Positions 1-6,881 are shown, numbered from the stretch's first letter. The stretch is 7,357 nt of DNA from CAVPEW01 sp050247895 (GCA_050247895.1 JBFWTJ010000206.1:1-7357), one strand, 5' to 3'. Numbers and translations are program-made. Notes: generated by a model from the letters alone, not told the origin.

Positions 1-1
1 C

Positions 2-51
2 CCACCGCGTCACACGACTACCGGAGCCACTCCGTCACACGGGTACCGGGC
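2..51. repeat. Two tandem copies of a 25-base motif
   Basis: Bases 2-26 and 27-51 align without gaps and agree at 19 of 25 positions. The best shared part is CGTCACACG, two variable bases, then TACCGG. The first copy starts at the window edge, so more copies may lie to the left. Possible roles are integrase arm-type sites, iterons of a lost replication or transfer gene, or a dispersed genomic repeat. Two diverged copies do not settle it. Confidence 0.4.
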
Positions 52-122
52 CATGACACCGAACGACCCACGACGGCAGGCGACAGCCCGAAGCGGCACG
101 CGAGCGAACGCACCGGCAGCCA

Positions 123-138
123 GCCGGCTCGCGCCGGC
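123..138 (-). terminator. Possible hairpin terminator after the XRE gene
   Basis: GCCGGC, loop TCGC, GCCGGC forms a six-pair stem beginning about 8 bases past the stop codon of the minus-strand XRE gene. There is no T-run, and GC-rich hairpins arise easily at this base composition. It is placed where the minus-strand block would be expected to end. Confidence 0.3.
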
Positions 139-145
139 CGGAGGA

Positions 146-487
146 TCACCTGCGGCGCGTGACGGTGCGCTTCGCCTTGCCGCTCGGCTGCCAGCGCTCG
201 CCGGCCGGCGCCGGCTTGGTGCGCCGGTAGCCGCCGCTGGCCAGGCTCGTCTTGGGCTCCCGGACCGACTCCAGCGCGTCGGACAGCCGCTTGACCGTCG
301 ACCAGCGAGCGTCGAGGTGGCCGTTCTCGATCTTGCTGATGTCGCCCTGCGCGATCCCGGCCAGCCTGCTCAGCTCCGCCTGGGTCAGACCGAGTTCGAT
401 ACGGCGCTCGCGGATGAGGTCACCCGGGCTCGGCGGCAGAGACGCCAGGAGAGAAGAGCTCGGAGCGGTCGCCATGCCCACGACCAT
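146..487 (-). CDS. XRE-family helix-turn-helix regulator, 113 aa
   Basis: A small DNA-binding protein of the Cro/C1 class. Residues about 23-75 form the helix-turn-helix domain; the core LGLTQAELSRLAGIAQGDIS followed by KIENG is a textbook XRE signature. The tail (about 80-113) is basic and ends KRTVTRRR, which suggests extra non-specific DNA contact. The first ATG is at 487; a second in-frame ATG at 475 (residue 5) is a plausible alternative, and neither has a good Shine-Dalgarno sequence. The gene follows vapC by 37 bases on the same strand. A nested palindrome lies directly against the first start codon, so autorepression is likely. The fold is shared by HigA-type antitoxins, but no RelE/HigB-like toxin is adjacent, so I call it a regulator and leave the antitoxin role open. 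Confidence 0.85.
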   Translation of the reverse strand: MVVGMATAPSSSLLASLPPSPGDLIRERRIELGLTQAELSRLAGIAQGDISKIENGHLDARWSTVKRLSDALESVREPKTSLASGGYRRTKPAPAGERWQPSGKAKRTVTRRR

Positions 488-507
488 ATAGGGAATGCCC
501 TATTCCC
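488..507. promoter_or_regulatory. Nested palindromic operator at the XRE gene start
   Basis: Two overlapping inverted repeats share bases: ATAGGG (488-493) with CCCTAT (498-503) around a 4-base spacer, and GGGAAT (491-496) with ATTCCC (502-507) around a 5-base spacer. All arms are perfect. The block is AT-rich within GC-rich DNA and touches the ATG at 487, an expected place for autoregulation by an XRE dimer. It may also hold the promoter: TATATG (minus strand, 484-489) is -10-like and sits 9 bases before the second ATG. Confidence 0.6.
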
Positions 508-524
508 GTCAGGGGTGCCAGGCT

Positions 525-952
525 TCAGATGACGGCCAGGTGGGCCGTGGTGGCTCCAGGGACCGCTGACAGCGACACGCCCGTGTCGAAGGTGGCGAAC
601 CGGCCGCCGCCGGCCACTGCGGTGGCGAGGAGGTAGACGTCGGTCACCTGCTTGGGGCCGAGGACCGCGCCGGGTCGACCGCGGTGGGGTCGAGGACGCT
701 GACGGCGCACGGCCAGAACTCGTGGTGCTCCGTAGCACAGGCACGCGACAACCGTTCGATGGCCCCAGCGACCGGGACTGGGCTCGGGTAGGCGGGCTGG
801 CTGATGATCCGCACGAAACCGTTCTGCGTGATCGGACAGGACGCCCAGCCGTGGGCAACCTCCGAGCCCAGCCAGGTGCGGGCTCGATCGTGGTCGTCGT
901 GCTCCTCGTCCAGGAGCGCGAGCAGCACGTTGACGTCGAGCAGCGCCCTCAC
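525..952 (-). pseudogene. vapC: vapC-type PIN-domain toxin, frameshifted
   Basis: PIN-domain ribonucleases cleave RNA using clustered acidic residues and are held inactive by VapB. The N-terminal part starts at GTG 952 and reads MRALLDVNVLLALLDEEH..., with SCPITQNGFVRI further on. It runs to about residue 95 and then enters a wrong frame, stopping at 644. The expected C-terminal part, LGPKQVTDVYLLATAV...ATFDTG...AHLAVI, continues in the neighbouring minus frame to a stop at 525. One missing base in the GC-rich run near 666-671 explains this; restoring it gives 142 codons, normal for VapC. Predicted catalytic Asp6, Asp105 and Asp123 are then all present. Gln43 lies where many relatives have Glu, though Gln also occurs in this subfamily. 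The start overlaps the vapB stop by 4 bases (translational coupling). As written, the toxin loses two catalytic aspartates and is probably dead; a sequencing error is the alternative. Confidence 0.85.
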
Positions 953-1206
953 GCAAGCAGCTCGTCGCGGAGCCGGTCGATGATCTCGTTGGTGACCCGA
1001 GAGCCGCGCTTGGGGAACGGGACGAACCCGAAGAACCCTTCGGCGTCATCGAGCTCGGCATCGGCCGGGCCAGCTTCGGCAGGCAGCCTGTCGGCCAGCT
1101 CGGCCATCAGCTCCGCGGCCAGCGTGTCGACCGTGACCCCGCGCCTGGCCGCTTCCGCCTCAAGGCGACGGAGCACATCAGCCGGGAGATCGACGGTCAG
1201 GACCAC
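949..1206 (-). CDS. vapB: VapB-type ribbon-helix-helix antitoxin, 85 aa
   Basis: Antitoxin partner of the PIN toxin that follows it. Residues about 3-40 (VLTVDLPADVLRRLEAEAAR, then RGVTVDTLAAELMAEL) match a ribbon-helix-helix: a short DNA-reading strand and two helices. The C-terminal part (about 58-85, FFGFVPFPKRGSRVTNEIID and a final charged helix) is where VapB proteins usually grip the toxin. The start is GTG at 1206. No Shine-Dalgarno sequence is visible, but a -10-like TAGACT sits 7 bases upstream, suggesting leaderless expression. The stop overlaps the vapC start by 4 bases, the usual antitoxin-first order. With the toxin frameshifted, VapB may now be an orphan DNA-binding protein. The integrase gene lies 60 bases upstream on the same strand, so read-through is also possible. 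Confidence 0.85.
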   Translation of the reverse strand: MVLTVDLPADVLRRLEAEAARRGVTVDTLAAELMAELADRLPAEAGPADAELDDAEGFFGFVPFPKRGSRVTNEIIDRLRDELLA

Positions 1207-1213
1207 GCTGGCA

Positions 1214-1219
1214 AGTCTA
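1214..1219 (-). promoter_or_regulatory. Candidate -10 element of a leaderless vapB promoter
   Basis: On the minus strand TAGACT fits the actinobacterial TAnnnT -10 pattern, and 7 bases separate it from the vapB GTG, so transcription would start at or near the start codon. No clear -35 is visible. A match this short can be chance; the spacing and the lack of a ribosome binding site are what support it. Confidence 0.4.
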
Positions 1220-1266
1220 CGTCCCGACCGCCGTCGACATGCTCCGGCGTTCAGGACCGGGGCAGG

Positions 1267-2466
1267 TCAAGCGCTCAGCCGTCGGGCGACGCGCAGCGCG
1301 GGTTCGCCGGGCCGCTTCGCCGTGGCGCCGGATGTCGACGAACCCTGCCGAGCGAGGCTGTCGAGCTGGGACAGGACGGCGGTCTCGTGGCCCTCGAACA
1401 GGTGCCCGTAGCGGTCGAGCACGACCGAGACCGAGGTGTGCCCGGCCCACGCCGCGATCTGCTTGGGGTTGGCTCCGGCCGCGATCCAGAGCGCGACCGC
1501 TGTGTGCCGGAGATCGTGGATGCGCAGCCCGGCGTAGCCCACGATGGCGCCCTCGTCCTCGCCCGGCCCCGGCTCGGCCCGCTTCCAGTCGCCGAGCCCG
1601 GTTGCGACCGCCGCCGGTTGCCAGAAGCGACGGCGGAACTGGCTCGCCCGCATCGGGCCACCGTTCGGCGCCGCGAAGACGAACGCATCGGGTTCGAGGT
1701 CGGCCACGTGCGCCTTGAGCGCCTGGACCACGAGTCGAGGCAGGGGCACCGACCGTCGCCCGGCCCTCGTCTTGGGCGGACCGAACTGGTGATGGCCGCG
1801 AACCTCCACGACGACCTCCGCGACCTCCACCCGCCCGACGGCGAGATCGACGCGAGAGCGGCGCAGCCCGGCCAGCTCGCCGAGCCGGAGGCCCCCGTAG
1901 CCGCCGAGCAGGACCATCGCCCGGTACCGCTTGTCGATGCCGGCCGCCAGCGCCGCGATCTGCTCGGGGTCGAGGAAGCGCATCTCCTCCCGCTCGATGC
2001 GCGGGAGGTCCACGCCACGGCACGGCGATTGTGCGAGGAGCCCGGCGTCGACCGCGCCCCGGAGGATCTTGCTGAGCGTCTGGTACGCCTTCTGCACCGT
2101 CGCCGGCGCCAAGCCGCTGCCGCTGAGGTCGGCGACCCACTCGCGCACGTCGACCACCGCGATCGCATCGAGGCGCATGGGACCGAACCGCGGCAGGACG
2201 TGGTTGCGAAGGTAGGACGCGTCCCGAGCCCGCGACGAGGCCCGGAGATGGACGCTCGTGCCCTCCCACTGGCGCACCCACTCAGCCAGCAGCGTGCGGC
2301 CCGCTCGGGGGTCGTGCCACGTCCCGACTCGACGGTCGACGCCGACCTGATCGAGGTGAGCCCTGGCATCACGTCGGGTCGCGAACCGCTTCGAGCGCTC
2401 CTTCCCGTCAGGAGCGCGATAGCGCGTCTCGAACCGACCGTTGGGGAGCTTGCGGATGTGACCCAT
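1267..2466 (-). CDS. int: Tyrosine recombinase / phage-type integrase, 399 aa
   Basis: Site-specific recombinase that would insert and excise the element. Residues 1-45 (GHIRKLPNGRFETRYRAPDG, then KERSKRF) form an arm-type DNA-binding domain; about 55-150 is the SAM-like core-binding domain; about 165-360 is the catalytic domain. All catalytic residues are readable: Arg194 (GLRLGEL), Lys232 (PKTRAGRR), His317 and Arg320 (HDLRHT), His343 (AGHTSVSVVLDRYGHL) and nucleophile Tyr353 in the same motif. Length is normal and there is no internal damage, so it is predicted active. The ATG at 2466 is preceded by AAGGGGAACGAC, an acceptable ribosome binding site. It lies 12 bases after the XRE-like gene on the same strand, probably one transcript. 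No separate excisionase gene is visible; the XRE-like protein might serve in control. tRNA-Val(CAC) is the likely target. Confidence 0.95.
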   Translation of the reverse strand: MGHIRKLPNGRFETRYRAPDGKERSKRFATRRDARAHLDQVGVDRRVGTWHDPRAGRTLLAEWVRQWEGTSVHLRASSRARDASYLRNHVLPRFGPMRLDAIAVVDVREWVADLSGSGLAPATVQKAYQTLSKILRGAVDAGLLAQSPCRGVDLPRIEREEMRFLDPEQIAALAAGIDKRYRAMVLLGGYGGLRLGELAGLRRSRVDLAVGRVEVAEVVVEVRGHHQFGPPKTRAGRRSVPLPRLVVQALKAHVADLEPDAFVFAAPNGGPMRASQFRRRFWQPAAVATGLGDWKRAEPGPGEDEGAIVGYAGLRIHDLRHTAVALWIAAGANPKQIAAWAGHTSVSVVLDRYGHLFEGHETAVLSQLDSLARQGSSTSGATAKRPGEPALRVARRLSA

Positions 2467-2478
2467 GTCGTTCCCCTT

Positions 2479-3084
2479 CTACGTCGGGTCGATGTCGAGC
2501 TCCGCGGCTGCGGCGCGGCGGGCTCGGGCTTCGAGGTCTTCGAGCTGGTTGGCGAGGCCGCGCAGCATCGTCTGCCAGTGCTCCAGGTCATCGAGGGCCG
2601 AGGTGGCGAGGGCGGCGGTCTTGGCGCGCACGAGGGCTTGGATGCGCTCTTGGTGCTCGGCGAGGGGGAGGTCGCCGTTCTGCTCCAGGAACGCTTCCAG
2701 GCGGGCGGCGAGCAGGCCTTGGTGCTCGGGGGTGCCGAACACGAGGTCGATGAGGATGCCGAGGGTGTGGCCGAACTCGCCGGCGTCGGGAGTGTCGAGC
2801 TTGACCGGCACGCCGGGCTGCGCCCAGGGCGGGGGTGGAAGCAGGAACCAGCCGATGGGCAGGTCGAAGGCGCGGGCGAAGGCGACCAGCTCGTCGATGT
2901 CGAACTGGCGGATGTGACGGCCGGCGACCGAGCGCTCGGCTTGGGACACGCTGGCCTTGGACCACCGCTTGCCAAGGAACGGTTCGAGGGCTTCGGCGGC
3001 CTGGTCCTGGGTCCAGCCCCGCCACTCGCGGGCGCGGGCGAGGTTGAAGGCGACGACCTGGTTGGGGGTGAGACCGAGGTGCCG
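2479..3084 (-). pseudogene. XRE-family regulator lacking its start codon (5' truncated)
   Basis: The minus-strand frame ending at 2479 reads, from about 3084, RHLGLTPNQVVAFNLARARE then WRGWTQDQAAEALEPF...KRWSKASVSQAERSVAGRHI and FDLPIGWFLLPPPP. This is an actinobacterial helix-turn-helix family often found beside integrases of mobile elements, and its proteins usually begin a few residues before LGLTPNQ. The frame has no ATG, GTG, TTG or CTG in that place, nor back to the in-frame stop further upstream. The first in-frame GTG (2949) lies after the recognition region and would give 156 residues without the helix-turn-helix. So the domain is intact but the initiation site is gone, replaced by sequence joined near 3085-3095. 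The C-terminal half (about 90-200 of the reconstructed protein) is helical and charged. The integrase follows by 12 bases. Initiation at an unusual codon or from an upstream fused frame cannot be excluded. Confidence 0.65.
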
Positions 3085-3089
3085 GGCGG

Positions 3090-3269
3090 ATCGAGGCCTA
3101 CCGCGAACGCTGGGGGCTCGACCCCGACCAGCTCCGGCACCGGCCCGTCGACCACCTCCAGCAACGAGAATGGGCCACCACCATCGAACCCCTCATGCTG
3201 ATCGAACGCCTCGAAGCCGTCCAGCACCGCCAACCCGACCACGACCTCGGACTCGGGATCGGCCTGTAG
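3090..3269 (+). pseudogene. C-terminal remnant resembling a conjugative relaxase
   Basis: This plus-strand frame has no start and ends at TAG 3267-3269. It reads IEAYRERWGLDPDQLRHRPV, DHLQQREWATTIEPLMLIER, LEAVQHRQ and ends LGLGIGL. An Ile-x-Ala-Tyr-Arg-x-Arg-Trp-Gly stretch followed by Asp/Pro is familiar from C-terminal tails of actinobacterial MobF/TraA-type relaxases, but I know it only as a pattern. Third positions are G/C-rich, yet the overlapping minus frame is too, so coding strand rests on the protein pattern. Homology appears to start just where the XRE gene on the other strand loses its 5' end. If right, it is the last ~60 residues of a protein usually over 1000 long, meaning transfer functions were deleted. 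Confidence 0.4.
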
Positions 3270-3320
3270 CGACATACCCCCTCCGCCCCACGGGCAACCA
3301 ACGCCCCAGCGGCTGACCAG

Positions 3321-3337
3321 CCCGGTGACCCACCGGG
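3321..3337 (+). terminator. Possible hairpin after the relaxase-like remnant
   Basis: CCCGGTG, loop ACC, CACCGGG forms a perfect seven-pair stem about 50 bases past the remnant's stop codon and upstream of the surface-protein promoter. No T-run follows. It could be a terminator for leftward or rightward transcripts. Confidence 0.3.
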
Positions 3338-3346
3338 TCGACGAAG

Positions 3347-3375
3347 TTGACAGCCCTGTCGAACAAGAATAAGAC
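3347..3375 (+). promoter_or_regulatory. Candidate promoter of the surface-protein gene
   Basis: A perfect TTGACA (-35, 3347-3352) is followed after 17 bases by TAAGAC (3370-3375), a weak -10. Transcription would begin near 3382, leaving a leader of about 90 bases. Around the -35, GACA gccc TGTC with partly matching flanks forms a small inverted repeat that could bind a repressor. The exact -35 and ideal spacing argue for it; the poor -10 argues against. Confidence 0.4.
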
Positions 3376-3470
3376 TCAGACCCAGTAGGGCGAGAGCGAG
3401 TCGCGTGGACTCGGCGTCCATCAACCCACGGCTGCGCGAGCGCGTGGCATGAGCGGTAGGCCGAGACCCG

Positions 3471-6400
3471 ATGATGCGTGACCTGGCAGGTTCCCCCTTT
3501 CGATTCCTGGCTGCGGGAAGTGGGCCGCGGCGGTGGTTCGCGCTGGTCGTGGTCGCGGCGCTGGCTGCCGGGGTGCTGCTGCCCGACCTGCTCGGCGGCA
3601 GCGTCGCCCACGCGGCTGAGGGCCCCGCCCCGGCACCGCACGAGTACCGGGTGCTGGGGACCGAGCACTCCGACACGATCGCCACGTTCTGGGACGACGG
3701 AGACTTCACCCTCGGCGCGAAGGCCGACGTCGACGGGAACCTCGGGGTACGGTTCCCCGCCGACGGCATCCTCGTCCACGTCAACGACCTCGCCCGCTAC
3801 GACTCCTGGCCCGGCGCCGAGTTCGTCGCCCCGACCGGCTCGACCGTCTGGCTCGCACCCCAGACCCGCAAGGACGGCGTGGTCTGGCCCGGGTTCTCCA
3901 CCGAGTACGTCCCCGGCGGAGTCCTGGACGGGCAGATCACCCTCACCCTGGACAGCGTGACCGGCCCCGGCGATGTCGAGGTATGGACCACCGACTCCTT
4001 CGGCGGCATCCAGGAGCGCCTGTGGTCCTCGGACGAGGACCACAAGTCCTTCTCCCGCCCCATCGGCACCCACATGCACGCCAACTGGGCCTTCACCCAG
4101 CCTGGCACCTACCAGCTCACCGTCACCGCAACCGCGACCACAGTGGGCGGCGGGACGGTCACCGACACCCAGACCTACACCTTCGTCGCCGGCCCGCTCG
4201 CGGAGCAGGTCACCACCAACACCGCCCTGCACGTCGAGGGCGAGTCGACGGTGGTCGAGGGCACCCCGATCGAGCTCCACGCCACCGTGAGCCCGGCCAG
4301 CGTCGAAGGCTATGTCGAGTTCCGCAACGGCGCCACCGTCCTCGGCCACAGCGAGGTCACCGACGGCGATGCCGAACTGGAGACCACGGTCCTGGGCATC
4401 GGCACCCACAGCATCACGGCGCACTTCGTGCCGAAGGTCGCCAACTACGCGACCGCGTCGGCTTCGGAGGCCGTGACGGTGACGGTCACCGATGAAGGCG
4501 GCGTGCCGTTCAGCATCACCGGCGTGCAGGCGTCCTACGAGGTCGGCGACACCCTGACCGCGACCGTCGTTGGTTACCCGCTGGGGGACGGGCAGCAATA
4601 TCGCTGGTACTGGCGGCCGGTCGGTTCCTCGATTACCGGGATGACGTTGCAGACCTCGACGGCGCTTGGCTACTCCCGCGTGATCGCCGCGGCGGACCAC
4701 GGTTTCGAGCTGAGCGTGGCCGTGCTCGAATCCGGGATTGTGGTCGCGCAGAGCGACTGGACTCCGGTATCGGTCGGTGTCAACAACCCGGAGCTGTCGA
4801 TGTTGGGCGATGAGTTCGTGTTCATCGCGGGCGATACCTTCCGGCTGGAAGCATCGAACCTCCAGCTCGCCGAGGGCGAGACCTTCCAGTTCGTGCGGAA
4901 GGCCGCCACCTCGGGCACCACTTGGAGCGTCACCGGCGCCCAGTACCAGTACCGGTTCTGGTTCGCCTATCCAGAGGAACACGTCCTCGAAGTGACGCGG
5001 CAGTCACGCACTTACGACGGCACCTTCGCCTTCGCGGTGCGCGTGCTCAAGGACGGCCAGGTGGTCCGCCAGTCGGCGCCGGTCACTGTCACGAGCATCC
5101 AGGATCCTGAGATCCAGATCTCCGGACTGCATGAGCTGTATTTCGAGGGCGAGACCGCGGAGCTCGAGGCGACGGTGTACCCGGATCGCTCCGGCGCGGG
5201 TCTGGAGGCCAGGTGGCAGTTCAAGAAGGGTTCGGACTTCACTGGCCCTGTCGACTCCGGGACCACGTGGGGAGTGGACGACAGCATTCCCGCTTCGGTC
5301 GTGGAGGAGCTGAACGCCGCGGATCACGACGGGGGCTATCTCCGGGTCGTCCTCACCAAGCCCGGTTGGGTCGATCAGAGCCCGAACTCCGCCGCTGGTG
5401 GCGGTAGCAGCATCGTGGGCATCTCCGATTCCTATCGAGTGTTCGTCACCGACGATCCCGACGCGCAGCTGTTCTTCCTGGCGGCGCTCGCCGGTCACTA
5501 TCACCAGGGCGACAACGTCAATCTGAACCTCACTGTCTTCCCGGTTCCCGGCGAGGGCGACGAGCTGCAGTGGCAGTGGAGGTGGCCCGGCGCCGACTGG
5601 GCCCCGTTCCCCGGTGCGACCGGCACCAGCCACACGCTGACCGCTGAGCAGGCGATCGACGGCGTCGAGGTCCGGGTGCTGCTCGACTACGCCGAGGAGG
5701 GCAAGGAGTCCAAGGCCACTGCACCGGTGACCATCCTTGAGGACGACCACGGCGCCGCCGCACGCCAGCAGCCGACCATCACCGGCACCACCTCGGTGAC
5801 CGAGGGCGACGCCGTGATCCTCACTCGCACCCTGCCGCTGAACGGCCCCACCGTGCTCACCACACACCGCTGGGAGCGCCAGGCCGCCGGTGCCGAGGAG
5901 TGGACGGTGGTCGAGGGTGAGACCGCTGCGGAGCTGTCCTTCGCTGCTGCGGCGGCCGATGACGGTGCGCAGTACCGGGTCTCGCTGATCAAGCCCAACG
6001 GGCAGCTCGGCTATGGGCCGTCGCCGGCGGTGACGCTGGAGGTCGGGGCCGGCGGTGGCCCGGTGGCGACCGCGCCGGAAGCGCCCGCGCAGCCGGGCGC
6101 GACGGTGGATGGTTCCTCGGTGACGGTGTCGTGGGCGGCTCCCGCTGACGGTGGCTCGCCGCTCACCGGGTACACCGTGACGCTGACCCCGGCCGAGGGT
6201 GACCCGCTCACCCAGGATGCGGCAGCCGACGCCACGTCGGTGACCTTCACCGAGGTTCCGGCCGGGACCTGGACCGCGAGTGTGGTTGCGACGAACGAGG
6301 TCGGTTCGTCGGCGGCGTCGGCGGCGTCCGATCCGGTCGCGGTCACCGACCCCGGCCCGGGTGGGTTGTCACAGACGATCGTGGCCACGTTGGACGAGTC

Positions 6401-6848
6401 CCAGGGGGCGCTGGTGGTGAGTGTCGACCCCGATGACCGGGTGGTCACGATGGGCCCGTTCGCGCTGGCGGTCGGTGGGGATCGGTGGGAGTCGACCGGG
6501 ACCCTGCGGCCGGTCACGGTGACCGATACCCGCAGCGGGGCGCCGGGGTGGGTGGTGTCGGCCCAGACCAGTGACTTCACCACCGGTGGCGGGAGCCTCG
6601 CGGCTCGCTACCTGGGCTGGCTGCCTCGGGTCCTGGCCCAGAGCGCGGAGCAGGGGGTGGTGCCGGGTGGTCTGGTGGTTCCGGGCTTCGAGGCCGGTGA
6701 CGGCCTCGGCGTCTCGGCGGCGCTGGGGTCGGCCCCGGCCGGAGCCGGGCGGGGCTCGGCTCGGCTGGATGCGGATCTGCACTTGGTGGCCCCGACGGCG
6801 ACCCCGCCGGGCACCTACCAGGCCACCTTGACCCTGACAGTGGTCTGA
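3471..6848 (+). CDS. Large secreted multidomain surface protein (choice-of-anchor M / Ig-like / WxL-like), 1125 aa
   Basis: An exported cell-surface protein of unknown ligand. Residues 1-48 are a signal peptide (hydrophobic FALVVVAALAAGVLLPDLL, cleavage after AHA); PRRWFAL just before it resembles, without fully matching, a Tat motif. About 57-240 matches the choice-of-anchor M / actinobacterial surface-anchored family, with THMHANWAFTQPGTY at 200-214. Then about 243-340 a Big_3-like Ig domain (YVEFRNGATVLG), Ig-like modules near 346-435, 438-541, 545-660, 664-756 and 768-858, a fibronectin type III-like domain (865-958: TVSWAAPADGGSPLTGYTVT), and a WxL-like domain (967-1125: LRPVTVTDTR, GWVVSAQTSDFT, closing TPPGTYQATLTLTVV). 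There is no LPXTG and no C-terminal membrane segment, so attachment is probably non-covalent through the last domain. Relatives usually sit in metal-ABC-transporter operons; none is here. The ATG at 3471 has only a weak ribosome binding site. Domain borders are estimates. Confidence 0.88.
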   Translation: MMRDLAGSPFRFLAAGSGPRRWFALVVVAALAAGVLLPDLLGGSVAHAAEGPAPAPHEYRVLGTEHSDTIATFWDDGDFTLGAKADVDGNLGVRFPADGILVHVNDLARYDSWPGAEFVAPTGSTVWLAPQTRKDGVVWPGFSTEYVPGGVLDGQITLTLDSVTGPGDVEVWTTDSFGGIQERLWSSDEDHKSFSRPIGTHMHANWAFTQPGTYQLTVTATATTVGGGTVTDTQTYTFVAGPLAEQVTTNTALHVEGESTVVEGTPIELHATVSPASVEGYVEFRNGATVLGHSEVTDGDAELETTVLGIGTHSITAHFVPKVANYATASASEAVTVTVTDEGGVPFSITGVQASYEVGDTLTATVVGYPLGDGQQYRWYWRPVGSSITGMTLQTSTALGYSRVIAAADHGFELSVAVLESGIVVAQSDWTPVSVGVNNPELSMLGDEFVFIAGDTFRLEASNLQLAEGETFQFVRKAATSGTTWSVTGAQYQYRFWFAYPEEHVLEVTRQSRTYDGTFAFAVRVLKDGQVVRQSAPVTVTSIQDPEIQISGLHELYFEGETAELEATVYPDRSGAGLEARWQFKKGSDFTGPVDSGTTWGVDDSIPASVVEELNAADHDGGYLRVVLTKPGWVDQSPNSAAGGGSSIVGISDSYRVFVTDDPDAQLFFLAALAGHYHQGDNVNLNLTVFPVPGEGDELQWQWRWPGADWAPFPGATGTSHTLTAEQAIDGVEVRVLLDYAEEGKESKATAPVTILEDDHGAAARQQPTITGTTSVTEGDAVILTRTLPLNGPTVLTTHRWERQAAGAEEWTVVEGETAAELSFAAAAADDGAQYRVSLIKPNGQLGYGPSPAVTLEVGAGGGPVATAPEAPAQPGATVDGSSVTVSWAAPADGGSPLTGYTVTLTPAEGDPLTQDAAADATSVTFTEVPAGTWTASVVATNEVGSSAASAASDPVAVTDPGPGGLSQTIVATLDESQGALVVSVDPDDRVVTMGPFALAVGGDRWESTGTLRPVTVTDTRSGAPGWVVSAQTSDFTTGGGSLAARYLGWLPRVLAQSAEQGVVPGGLVVPGFEAGDGLGVSAALGSAPAGAGRGSARLDADLHLVAPTATPPGTYQATLTLTVV

Positions 6849-6854
6849 CCCACC

Positions 6855-6881
6855 GGGACGCACGGCGCGACCGTGCGTCCC
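6855..6881 (+). terminator. Stem-loop 1 after the surface-protein gene
   Basis: GGGACGCACGG, loop CGCGA, CCGTGCGTCCC: a perfect 11-pair stem beginning 6 bases after the stop codon. Position and stability fit a transcription terminator. There is no T-run, which is common in high-GC actinobacteria. Confidence 0.7.

Noticed and set aside
2..51. CRISPR array
   Set aside because: The two copies are directly adjacent with no spacer and differ at six positions; no cas gene is present.
53..532. Plus-strand open frame at the left edge
   Set aside because: Antisense to the XRE regulator, with an Arg/Ala/Leu-rich translation and no recognisable domain.
146..952. HigBA-type toxin-antitoxin pair formed by vapC and the small XRE protein
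   Set aside because: The toxin has PIN-domain motifs and already has a VapB partner upstream with an overlapping stop/start. No RelE/HigB-like frame adjoins the XRE gene.
1387..3201. Long plus-strand open frame (604 codons) opposite the integrase
   Set aside because: It is the antisense mirror of the integrase and XRE genes, both of which have clear family motifs on the minus strand. Its last part overlaps the relaxase-like remnant in a different frame.
1275..4982. Very long minus-strand open frame (1235 codons)
   Set aside because: It runs antisense to the surface-protein gene and out of frame through the XRE and integrase genes, with low-complexity Arg/Ser/Pro-rich translation. It is a by-product of high GC.
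6820..6848. LPXTG or membrane anchor at the end of the surface protein
   Set aside because: The protein ends TPPGTYQATLTLTVV with no sorting motif, hydrophobic span or basic tail.
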